From assembly GCA_018003035.1 (NCBI GenBank), contig JAGNEX010000018.1, positions 1,293 to 47,392 of the forward strand: a stretch of 46,100 nucleotides of DNA, given 5' to 3'. Positions 33,152-42,800 of this stretch are shown here, piece by piece. Numbering within the stretch: position 1 is the first letter of the stretch; every line of letters starts with the position of its first letter. The notes beneath the pieces are model-generated. The model did no database searches and was not told the origin of the DNA. It saw nothing but the letters and a program-made list of their open reading frames with translations. The DNA comes from Acidimicrobiia bacterium. Lineage in GTDB: Bacteria > Actinomycetota > Acidimicrobiia > IMCC26256 > JAGNEX01. Made by a program: the position numbers and the translations under genes.

Positions 33152-36100
33152 GTGTCGCGCATCATCTCTTCAAGACCAATGAAACCCGTTGCGTTCTTGG
33201 CCGTTCTTCTCGTTTTGGCGGCCACGATTGCAACCATTGCCCTGAACCGAGCCTTCGAACCCTCCGCGTTGGCGCTCCCCGCCGCACACGACACGCCGAC
33301 GCCTGACTCACCCGCTGGTTTCCTGCCAGCGCCGAACCCGACACCGATGTGTGATTCGGTCGAGTACTTCGACTACTGGTCGCTGAACAAGGCCGTCTAT
33401 TCGCCAGGAGGTCTGCCGTCACAGTCGGTGGACACCGACACGACGTCCACCGAGTCGGGACCGGGCGGCATCAAGGCGACGTTCACCACCCTCCGCCAGG
33501 GCACTTTCACCCAAGGTGGCGTGTTTACGCCCATGGTGGGTACGGGCGGCCTGCGCTCGATCGGCATCGTCATGAACGGTGACACGGGCACCCCTGGTTC
33601 GGTGAGCGCCAAGGCCCGCGTCAACCTGAGCGAGCCGCTGTTCTACAGCCAATGGGTCTTCACCGACATGGACCAGCCTGCAGAAGGCTTCAATGTCAGT
33701 CCGGCGTGGCGTTCGACCAGCCGCTCGCTGTCGATCTTCTCCGGTGATGCCGACTTCGACTTCACCGGCACGACCAACGGAAACGCCTACTTCGCGGACG
33801 CGACCAGCGGAAACCTCAATGGAAACGATCTCGCTGGCCGAGCCCAAGTCGACTTCTACGGTGCAATCGCCGGTTTCGATGTCGAACGTTCCGGCCAAGG
33901 CGGTTCGGGCTTCGCCATCGGCGGTGGCTGCCCGCCGATCGGAATTTCAAAAGTGGCCTCCACGCCGGTCTGGAACGCCAATGGCACCGTCACGGTCGAC
34001 TACAAGCTCGCCGTGGTGAACAACCTGCCGAGCCAAGCCACCCTGGACGCCAAGGTCGCCGCGGCCCGAGCCAACGCAGCGAACTACTTTGCGACCGGCA
34101 CCCCGGTGGCCATCGACCAGAAAAACCTCCAGATCACCGACAAGCTCGAGCTCACCGGCTTTTCGGTTGCGAAGGTCAGCAACCTGCAGGCGCAAGGTGA
34201 CCTGACGGTCAACCCCAACTTTGACGGTTCGGTCGACACCAACGTTCTGACCGGCACCGACACACTGCCTGCCGACACCCAGGAGTCCGTGTCGTTTCGG
34301 GTGACCTACACCCCGGACTACTCCCAACCGCAATGGAACGGTTGCCAACTCACCCTGACCAACCAGGCTCGTGCAAGCGCCATCGCGGACTCGATCAAGG
34401 TCGACGACCTTTCCGACAACGGTGCCAACCCGGCGCCAGCCGAAGTCAACGAAGCTGGAACGGGCACCGACGACGCAACGCCGATCACCTTCACCCGTCG
34501 CTGCGACGTCGGTCTCGCCAAGATGATCACCGCTGGGCCAACAAGCAACGGTGACGGCACCTACGACCTTGACTACACCTTCAACGTCACCAACTACAGC
34601 CAAGTGCCTGTCAGCGACCCGGTTATCGCCGACGACCTGTCCGGTGCTTTTGGGTCGGCCTTCCTCAGCTCTGACCCGCCGACGGTCGACACCTGCACCG
34701 GTGTTACCTTGCAGCCAGGCGGTAAGTGCAAGGTAGTGCTGCCCGTCACGATCAAGCCGACGAACAGCCTTGGTCCTTGGGAGAACTCCGCGAAGCTGAC
34801 CGCAACGGGTCCCGGTGGCGGAAAACTCACCGACATCTCAGATGATGGTGACGACCCCGACCCCGAAGTCGACGGCCCCGGCAACAACTCAACGCCAACG
34901 CCGCTGAGCATGACGCCCAGCATTGGTCTGGCGAAGAGCGTGATTAGCCGACCCGTCAGCAATGGCGACGGTACCTATGACGTCGGATACAAGTTCATTG
35001 TCGAAAACACCGGTGACGTCTACATCACCGACCCCGTCATCGACGACGACCTCAACGCTGCGTACCCCGCTGGTGTAGTCAGCCGGAACGTCACTAAGGA
35101 CACTTGCACCGGCACAGCCCTCGACCTGGGCGACACGTGTGAAGTTGAGCTGGTGGCACGGGTCAAGACCGGCAACAGCACTGGACCGTTCAACAACTCC
35201 GCAACGGTGACAGGCAAGGTCCCCGGCGGCAAAGTCACCGACATTTCCGACAACGGTACTGAGACCGACCCCGGGGGCGACGGGCCTGGCAACGACAGCG
35301 ACCCGACCCCGGTCAACCTCAACCAAGGTCCAGAGATTGGGCTGGCGAAAGCTATTACGGGCACACCGGTCGACAACGGCGACGGTACCTATGACGTTAC
35401 GTATGTGCTGGTCGCCACCAATACCGGCGACGTCCGTTTGAACAACCCGGTTATCGACGACGACCTGAGCGACACCTTCGGCGCCAAGCTCGTCGGCAGC
35501 AAGATCACTGCGGACACCTGCAAGAACGCAGTCCTGAACGCCTCGCCCGCCGACGGTAACGGGCAACGCTGCTCGGTCACCGTCGTTGCGACGGTGCGGC
35601 CAGGACGCGATCTGGGCCCCTACCGCAACTCGGCCACGGTTGAAGCGGTATCGGACGCCGGCAAGAAGGTCACCGACATCTCCGACGACACGACCGAAGT
35701 GGTCGACGCGAACAAGGACGGCGTCCCCGACGACACCAACGGTGACGGCATTCCGGACTTCAACGACCCGGACGGCAACGGCGATGACGACCCCAGTAAC
35801 GACAGCGACCCGACGCCGGTGAGCTTCCCCGACGCCCCTCAGATCGGTGTTGCGAAGGGTGCCTACAACCTGAAGGACCTTCCGAACGGGCGGTTCTCGG
35901 TCAAATACCTGATCACCGCCACCAACACCGGACTGGTTCCGCTTACCAACGTCACCCTCGTCGAGAGCTTGGCCAAGACCTTCGGCGCTGTGCCGTTCAC
36001 CGTTACCGATGTGACCGCCACCGACGCTGCTAACTCCGCCCAGATCAACGATGGGTACACCGGTGCGGCCGGGACCGACGGAGTCATCGACTCAGATGAC

Positions 36101-39100
36101 CTGCTCGACGGTTCTGGAAGCCTGGGGGCTGGCGAATCGATCCAGCTCATCGTCACCGTCGAGTTCACGCCTGGCGGCAACCACGGACCGTTCGATAACA
36201 CCGCCGTCGCAACCGGGACATCACCCGGGGGTCAAAAGGTCACCGACGTCTCCAACGACAGCCCATTCATCGACATCAACAACGACGGCGTGCCCGACGA
36301 CCGTGACCGCGACGGGATCCCCGACACCGAGGACCCAGACCCAGACGGCGACGGCGACCCGACCAACAACGACGTCCCGACACGGGTCGTGGTGCCATCG
36401 ATCGGAGTGACCAAGTCTGTTGTTTCGGTCGTCAACAACCGTGAAGGCACCTACGACGTCACCTACGAAGTGTCGGTGAGCAACACCGGCCCGGTCGATG
36501 TCTACCGACTCCAACTGACCGAGGACCTCGCTGACACGTTCGCTGGAACGAGGAGCTGGTCGATCCTTTCGGTGACCTCCAACGACCTGACGGTCAACCC
36601 GTCGTTCAACGGAGACACCAACGTCGATCTGCTCTCGGGCACGAACCGCCTTCGGGTTGGTGAAGTCTCATTGCTGCGCTTCAAGGTGCGTCTCGTTCCC
36701 GGCGACGACCTGGGTCCATTCAACAACACGGTTACCGCTACAGGCGTGGGGGCGCAGGTCCGCACACCGAACGGCAACCTTGTCGACGGTCCAGCGGTGC
36801 GGGACGACTCACAAAACACGGCGGTCGGAGACAACAACTCTGACCCGGATGTCGACGGCGACCCGACCAACAACAACGATCCGACCCCGGTTGCTCTCGA
36901 CGAGAAGCCGCTCATTGGCTTGTCCAAAGAAGTGGTCGGATCGCCGGTCCGCCAGAGCGACGGCAGTTACCGCATCGACTTCAAGCTCGTTGCCAAGAAC
37001 ATGGGCGACGTCCGCCTGAGCGATGTCTCGGTAGTCGACGATATGGCAGCCACCTTCAAGGACGCTTCGGTGACCGTCAAGTCAATCGCTGCGACAGCGC
37101 CGGGCGTTCCGAACCGGGGTTACGACGGCAAGACCGACATTGAGATGCTCACCAACACTCGCCTCGAAGTGGGTGAGTCGACGACCATCACGGTCACGGT
37201 GATCGTGAAGCCGGGAACGGAACTGTCGTTCTTGAATCAAGCGGTCGCCACCGGCACCTCGCCGGCTGGCCGCAACGTGACCGACAAGAGCCAAGACGGC
37301 GGGATCGACCCGAACAACAACGGTGACCCCACCGATAACGACGATCCAACCCCGATCAAGGTTCCGCCGGTCGCTCCGACAACGACCGCCGCACCCGAGT
37401 ACGACCTGGCATTGATCAAGCTTGAAGAGTCCTCCGGTCCGTACACCAAGGGTGACCGTCTGACCTACGAGATCGTGGTCGCCAACCAAGGACAAATCCC
37501 GGCCAATAGCTACCAGATCACCGACACCCTCGCTGCTGGTACCAGCCTGGTGCCGGGCCAAGTTTGGGTAGCTAACGGCAACAAGATCACCTTGGACGTG
37601 AACACACCCCTCTTGCCAGGTCAGACGCGCAACTTCCTGGTCACCGTCAGTCTGGACGACGACACGTTGGGGACCTACGTCAACAGCGCTGGGATCTCCC
37701 GTGACGACGGCGATGACAGTGATTCGACACCAAGCACTGACCCTGGCGACCCGACGATCGATCGGACCCAGCCGAGCGACCTCAACATCGACAACCAGAC
37801 AGGCGACGAAGATGACTCAGACATTGCGGTCATCAAGATCGACCCGCAGGTGACGACGACGACCACGACGGTTGCTCCGACGACGACCACCACCTACCCC
37901 GATGGTGGGACGACGACGTCGACGAACCCGAGCGGTGGGACGACTACGTCGACGAACCCGAGCGGTGGGACGACGACGTCGAGGAACCCGAGCGGTGGGA
38001 CGACTACGTCGACGAACCCGAATGGTGGGACGACTACGTCGACGAACCCGAATGGTGGGACGACTACGTCGACGAACCCGAATGGTGGGACGACGACGTC
38101 GACCAACCCGAGCGGTGGGACGACTACGACGACCAAACCATCTGGCACCACGACGACCGTGGTGAACTCGACCACGTCCACGTCGAACCCGGGCGGGGGA
38201 ACCACCACCACCTCGGCTCCGACCACCACGACGACGAAGCCTTCGTCCACGAAGGCCTCCCTCGGCGACTACGTGTGGGTCGACATCAACAAGAACGGTA
38301 TCCAAGACGCTGGCGAACCCGGCCTGGTCGGAATCGCGGCGATCCTGCGGGACAAGGACGGGAAAGAAGTCGCTCGTACGGTGACCGACGCCAACGGCAA
38401 GTACATCTTCACCGACCTCGAACCGGGTGAGTACTCCGTTGACTTCCTTGTCCCTGAGGACAAGGGTCTGTCACCAGCGGGCGCCGGCAACGACTCGACC
38501 AAGGACTCCGACGGACGCGTCAGCGGAACCGTCACGGTCGACGGCAAGACCTACACGGTCGTGTCGACCAACAAGGTGACTTTGGTCGCAGGGGACGCTG
38601 AACGAGACATCGACCTCGGCGTCCTTCCAGACGCGGACGATGTCGACCTGGTGCTCACCAAGAAGGTCGTGGTGCCTGACCCGAAGACCCGTGAGGCCCT
38701 TTGGACCATCACGGTTGTCAACTCGGGACCTGGCACGGACAAGGGGCCGATCGTGGTGACCGACCAGTTGCCTGCGTCGCTTCAGTTCGTCAGCGCATCT
38801 GGAGACGAAGTTTCGTGCGAACAGAACGGACAGACAGTCGTGTGTACCTACGACGCTGATCTGCTGGCCGGCGAGTCGATCAAGATCGACATCAAGACGA
38901 CGGTCAAGGCTGACGCAGGTGCCAAGGTGTCCAACAACGCCACGGTGGCTGGAGGTTCCGACGAAATCACGTTGACGAACAACGACGACACTGCAGACCT
39001 GCCAGGCGGCGACGACCTCGTTGACCTTGTCCTCGAGAAGAGCTTCAAGGCCTCAGGCGGTCCCGGCACGGTTGACTGGAATCTGCAGGTGACCAACACC

Positions 39101-39511
39101 GGAGCCGACGACAACGGTGAGATCACCGTCACAGACAGCCTCCCTGGCACGTTGACCTACACCGGATCTTCGGGTGACGGCTGGACTTGTTCGGCACAGG
39201 GTCCCAAGGTCACCTGCAGCCTTGAAGGCGGCCTCGGTGCTGGGGAAACCTCGACGGTTGTGTTGAGCACCAAGGTCAACGCCCCTGGCGGAAGCTTGGT
39301 GAGCAACACCGCAACGGTGTCGTCAACCTCCAAAGAGAAGACCCTGGTCAACAACACAGACACCGCCGACGTCGAAATAGCAGCACCTCCGTCTGACCCG
39401 AACCCGGTCGCATTTACGGGAGCCAACTCCCTGCGGCTCGCCTCGGCTTCGCTGCTGTTCCTCGTTGCAGGTATCGCCCTGATTGTGGTGCGCCGTCGAG
39501 AGGCTAAATAG
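33152..39511 (+). CDS. Giant multi-domain surface protein with DUF11-like modules and a sortase-like tail
   Basis: 2119 aa. Start GTG 33152 (GGAAGG 7 nt upstream) gives a signal peptide (basic start, then AFLAVLLVLAATIATIAL). Residues ~45-260 are an unrecognised N-terminal domain (SVEYFDYWSLNKAVYSPGGL). Seven IGxxK-type modules start near residues 264, 453, 590, 729, 897, 1083 and 1253, then a YDLALIKLEESSGPY module at 1417: beta-sandwich DUF11-like units, some with a Cys pair, some with DxDxDG calcium segments (DINNDGVPDDRDRDGIPD). A Thr-rich stalk (residues ~1567-1700) with eight GGTTTSTNPS units follows, then an SdrD-B domain (SLGDYVWVDINKNGIQDAGE), two DUF11 domains and the C-terminal VAFTG, membrane helix and RRREAK, the sortase pattern. 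A cell-wall adhesin or coat protein. Confidence 0.9.
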   Translation: MSRIISSRPMKPVAFLAVLLVLAATIATIALNRAFEPSALALPAAHDTPTPDSPAGFLPAPNPTPMCDSVEYFDYWSLNKAVYSPGGLPSQSVDTDTTSTESGPGGIKATFTTLRQGTFTQGGVFTPMVGTGGLRSIGIVMNGDTGTPGSVSAKARVNLSEPLFYSQWVFTDMDQPAEGFNVSPAWRSTSRSLSIFSGDADFDFTGTTNGNAYFADATSGNLNGNDLAGRAQVDFYGAIAGFDVERSGQGGSGFAIGGGCPPIGISKVASTPVWNANGTVTVDYKLAVVNNLPSQATLDAKVAAARANAANYFATGTPVAIDQKNLQITDKLELTGFSVAKVSNLQAQGDLTVNPNFDGSVDTNVLTGTDTLPADTQESVSFRVTYTPDYSQPQWNGCQLTLTNQARASAIADSIKVDDLSDNGANPAPAEVNEAGTGTDDATPITFTRRCDVGLAKMITAGPTSNGDGTYDLDYTFNVTNYSQVPVSDPVIADDLSGAFGSAFLSSDPPTVDTCTGVTLQPGGKCKVVLPVTIKPTNSLGPWENSAKLTATGPGGGKLTDISDDGDDPDPEVDGPGNNSTPTPLSMTPSIGLAKSVISRPVSNGDGTYDVGYKFIVENTGDVYITDPVIDDDLNAAYPAGVVSRNVTKDTCTGTALDLGDTCEVELVARVKTGNSTGPFNNSATVTGKVPGGKVTDISDNGTETDPGGDGPGNDSDPTPVNLNQGPEIGLAKAITGTPVDNGDGTYDVTYVLVATNTGDVRLNNPVIDDDLSDTFGAKLVGSKITADTCKNAVLNASPADGNGQRCSVTVVATVRPGRDLGPYRNSATVEAVSDAGKKVTDISDDTTEVVDANKDGVPDDTNGDGIPDFNDPDGNGDDDPSNDSDPTPVSFPDAPQIGVAKGAYNLKDLPNGRFSVKYLITATNTGLVPLTNVTLVESLAKTFGAVPFTVTDVTATDAANSAQINDGYTGAAGTDGVIDSDDLLDGSGSLGAGESIQLIVTVEFTPGGNHGPFDNTAVATGTSPGGQKVTDVSNDSPFIDINNDGVPDDRDRDGIPDTEDPDPDGDGDPTNNDVPTRVVVPSIGVTKSVVSVVNNREGTYDVTYEVSVSNTGPVDVYRLQLTEDLADTFAGTRSWSILSVTSNDLTVNPSFNGDTNVDLLSGTNRLRVGEVSLLRFKVRLVPGDDLGPFNNTVTATGVGAQVRTPNGNLVDGPAVRDDSQNTAVGDNNSDPDVDGDPTNNNDPTPVALDEKPLIGLSKEVVGSPVRQSDGSYRIDFKLVAKNMGDVRLSDVSVVDDMAATFKDASVTVKSIAATAPGVPNRGYDGKTDIEMLTNTRLEVGESTTITVTVIVKPGTELSFLNQAVATGTSPAGRNVTDKSQDGGIDPNNNGDPTDNDDPTPIKVPPVAPTTTAAPEYDLALIKLEESSGPYTKGDRLTYEIVVANQGQIPANSYQITDTLAAGTSLVPGQVWVANGNKITLDVNTPLLPGQTRNFLVTVSLDDDTLGTYVNSAGISRDDGDDSDSTPSTDPGDPTIDRTQPSDLNIDNQTGDEDDSDIAVIKIDPQVTTTTTTVAPTTTTTYPDGGTTTSTNPSGGTTTSTNPSGGTTTSRNPSGGTTTSTNPNGGTTTSTNPNGGTTTSTNPNGGTTTSTNPSGGTTTTTKPSGTTTTVVNSTTSTSNPGGGTTTTSAPTTTTTKPSSTKASLGDYVWVDINKNGIQDAGEPGLVGIAAILRDKDGKEVARTVTDANGKYIFTDLEPGEYSVDFLVPEDKGLSPAGAGNDSTKDSDGRVSGTVTVDGKTYTVVSTNKVTLVAGDAERDIDLGVLPDADDVDLVLTKKVVVPDPKTREALWTITVVNSGPGTDKGPIVVTDQLPASLQFVSASGDEVSCEQNGQTVVCTYDADLLAGESIKIDIKTTVKADAGAKVSNNATVAGGSDEITLTNNDDTADLPGGDDLVDLVLEKSFKASGGPGTVDWNLQVTNTGADDNGEITVTDSLPGTLTYTGSSGDGWTCSAQGPKVTCSLEGGLGAGETSTVVLSTKVNAPGGSLVSNTATVSSTSKEKTLVNNTDTADVEIAAPPSDPNPVAFTGANSLRLASASLLFLVAGIALIVVRRREAK
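37904..38143 (+). repeat. Eight 30-bp tandem repeats encoding GGTTTSTNPS
   Basis: Exactly 8 units of 30 bp in the first surface-protein gene; units 1, 2 and 7 read GGTTTSTNPS, 3 has R, 4-6 end in N, 8 is GGTTTTTKPS. Several neighbouring units are identical or nearly so at DNA level, so slippage could change the number of copies in multiples of ten residues. Confidence 0.92.
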
Positions 39512-39551
39512 CCGTTATATCAATGACCCCTTTACCTAATTAGCCACACGG

Positions 39552-39600
39552 GCGGCCGGGCGTTTGGACACCTTTTCAGGTGTTTCAACCGCTCGGCCGC
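39552..39600 (+). terminator. Long hairpin terminator after the first surface-protein gene
   Basis: GCGGCCGGGCGTTTG (39552-39566) pairs at 13 of 15 positions with CAACCGCTCGGCCGC (39586-39600), and the inner ACACCT/AGGTGT stem is perfect with a TTTC loop. TCGTTTGGGT follows. A strong two-tier hairpin. Confidence 0.8.
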
Positions 39601-39721
39601 TCGTTTGGGTTGCTAGGAAACTGCCTGAGAAAACGTCGAAGATGTCAGCCGCCTCGCGCTGTTAATCGTCCATGGGTGAGGGTCCGAACGCCGATGAACG
39701 GTCCACGGTTCGCTGTCCCTT

Positions 39722-39781
39722 TGACCAGGTGTTTCGGCTCGATACATCTTCGATCAAGAGGCGGTCAAGACGCTCTAGAAA
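39722..39781 (+). promoter_or_regulatory. Adhesin upstream element, copy 2
   Basis: The gap-free partner of 33035-33094. GATCAAG at 39752-39758 is followed by the near copy GGTCAAG at 39763-39769, again 11 bp apart. A TTGACC at 39721-39726 could be a -35, though the matching -10 is weak. The element ends 58 bp before the ATG of the second surface-protein gene. Confidence 0.6.
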
Positions 39782-39839
39782 TCCCCGGCGGAAGTCGACT
39801 CTTAGAGGGTCGCTGAAGCTCTGCGGAGAAGGTGTATCC

Positions 39840-42800
39840 ATGTTGCTGGCCCCACAGCGGAGTCTTTTTCGGTGCTTCGCTTTCGTCGTTTTACTGATGA
39901 CTCTTGCCGGCCTTGCTGGAACGGTCGTCGTCGATCAATTCATCCAACCGCGCGCTGGTGCGCTGAGTTCACCGCATGACACTCCGACGCCGGATTCGCC
40001 AGCTGGATTTCTTCCGGCTCCGAACCCGGTTCCGCTGTGTAGCTCGGTTGAGTACTTCGATTACTGGACGCTGAACGAGGCGGTGTACTCCCCGGGTGGC
40101 CTGCCAGCTCAATCGGTCACGACAGACACAAGCTCTACCGAAAGCGGAGCTGGCGGGTTCAAAGCGACGTTTACGACCCTCCGTCAGAGCACATCAACTC
40201 AAGCCGGGGTTGCGACGCCGATGGTCGGCCCTGATCTGTTGCGGTCGATCGGCATCGTGATGAATGGCACTACGGGGGGCGACCCAACGACAAGCGCCAA
40301 AGCGCGAGTAACGCTCAACAAACCCCTCTTTTTCAGCCAGTGGGTGTTCACCGACCTCGACCAACCAGCAGAGGGTTTCATCGTTACGCCCGCTTGGAGA
40401 ACTTCCTCGGTTGCGCTTTCGGCGTTCTCTGGAGATCCAAACTTTGACTTCACCGGCACCGTCAACACCAAAGCTGTGTTCGCGGACACGACCGCGGGGA
40501 ATCACAACGGCAACGACCTCGTTGGCCGGGCACAAGTTGATTTCTACGGAGCGATCGCGGGATTCGATGTCGAACGCACAGGCCAAGGGGGATCGGGTTT
40601 CGCTATCGGCGGCGGCTGCCCACCGATCGGTGTTTCGAAGGCAGCGTCGACTCCGACGTGGAACGCTAACGGGACGGTGTCGGTTGACTACAGCTTGAAG
40701 GTGGTCAACAACCTGCCCAATCAGGCAACGCTCGACGCAAACATCGCAGCGGGACGCCTACAGGCGGCGAACTACTTCGCAACCGGTACCCCGACCGCAA
40801 TCAACCAAACCAACCTGCAGATCACCGACAAGCTCGATCTGACCGGGTTCTCGAACGCAACCGTGAGCAACGTGCAAGGGTCGGCCGGTCTGACCTTCAA
40901 CGCCGGCTACAACGGTACGACCAACACCAACTTGTTGGCTGGGACCGACACGCTGCCCGCCGGTACTGAGAAGTCCCTGTCGTTCCGGGTGACCTACACC
41001 CCCGACTATTCCGTGTCTCAGTGGGATAACTGCGATATCCAGCTGAAGAACCAGGCGACCGGAAGCGCTACCGCACATTCGCTGAGGGTCAGCGATTTGT
41101 CCGACAACGGAACCGATCCTGCCCCGGCATCGGTCAATGTCGCCGGTAGCGGGACAGACGACGTCACGCCGATCAACTTCTCCCGCTCCTGCGGGGTCGG
41201 GCTGGCAAAGGACATCACCGCTGGGCCGACGAGCAACGGCGATGGGACCTATCAACTCGAGTACACACTCAACGCTGTCAACGAAGGTCAAGTGTCGGTC
41301 AGCAGCCCTGTGATTGACGACGACCTGACCGCTGCCTTTGGGACGGCCTACCAGTCCTCTACAAGGACCAAGGACACATGCACCGGCGCCACGTTGCAGC
41401 CAGGAGGCACCTGCCAAGTGGTGTTGTCGGTAACGATCAAACCGGTCAGTACCCTCGGCCCGTGGAGCAACTCCGCCGAGCTGACGGCGACCGGTCCCGG
41501 ATCTACGCCCCTGCGAGACACTTCTCAGGACGGGACCGTCGCAGATCCTGATAACAACGGGTCGGGCAACAACTCCCAACCCACCCCGATTGCCCTGACC
41601 CCTGGGATAGGTCTAGCCAAACAGGTCAATCAGGCTCCGGTCAGTAACGGGGACGGGACCTTCGACATCGGATACCGCTTTGTCGTCAAGAACACTGGCA
41701 ACGCGTACCTGACAGATCCCGTCATTGATGACGACCTCACCGCCGCATTCCCCTCAGGTGTCGTCGACCGCGACATCACGTCGGACACCTGTACCAACAC
41801 TGGCCTGGATATCGGCGCGACGTGTGTCGTCGAACTCGTCGCGACCGTTCGCACGGGCACCAGCCTGGGTCCGTTCAACAACTCGGCGACGGTCTCGGCC
41901 AGTGTTCCGGGCGGTTCGGTTCGTGACACCTCTCAGAACGGGACCAACCCAGATCCAGATGGGAACGGTCCGCAAAACAACAGCGACCCGACCCCGGTGT
42001 CGGTTGAGGAACACCCGGGGATAGGACTGGCAAAGGCGGTGACCGGGGGACCTGTCAACAACGGAGACGGCACCTACGACGTTACGTATTCGCTGGTCGC
42101 GACCAATACGGGAGACGTGGCCTTGGCCTCGGTCGCTATTGACGACGACCTCGTAGCTACCTTCGGGTCAGCCCTTGTGGACCATACCGTGGACTCCAAC
42201 AGTTGCGCTGGGACGACGCTCGATGCGTCGCCACTCGACGGTGCAGGCGAATCCTGTATCCAAGTAGTCACCGTCACCGTACGGCCCGGCGCCAACTTGG
42301 GGCCCTACGAGAACTCGGCGACTGTCACTGCCCGGAGCGCGGTCGGGACCCAGGTCAGCGACGTGTCCGATGACACGAGCGGGGTCGTCGACCAGAACGG
42401 CGACGGCGTGCCTGACGACGTCAACAACGATCAGGTTCCAGACTTCCACGATCCCGACGGTGACGGGAACGGCAACCCGACCAACGACAGCGACCCGACA
42501 CCGGTGAGTTTTGTCTCCGCGCCGCAGATCGGCGTGGCCAAAGGCGCATATGCGCTCGCCAGCCTCGGCGACGGACGCTTCTCGGTCAAGTACCTCATCA
42601 CCGCGACGAATACGGGAACGGTTCCACTGGACAACGTGCTGCTCGTCGATGATCTTGACGCAACGTTTGGATCGGTGCCCTACCTAGTTACCGACGTGAC
42701 GTCCGGCGACCCCCTGACCGCCACACAGATCAACGGTGGTTTTACCGGTGCCGGCGGTGCAGACGGCGTCGTCGATTCCGACGATCTGCTTAACGGGACC

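Noticed and set aside
37904..38143. Regular 30-bp direct repeats that could suggest a CRISPR array
   Set aside because: The units are contiguous, without spacers, keep the reading frame and encode a regular GGTTTSTNPS stalk inside a large gene; no cas genes are near.
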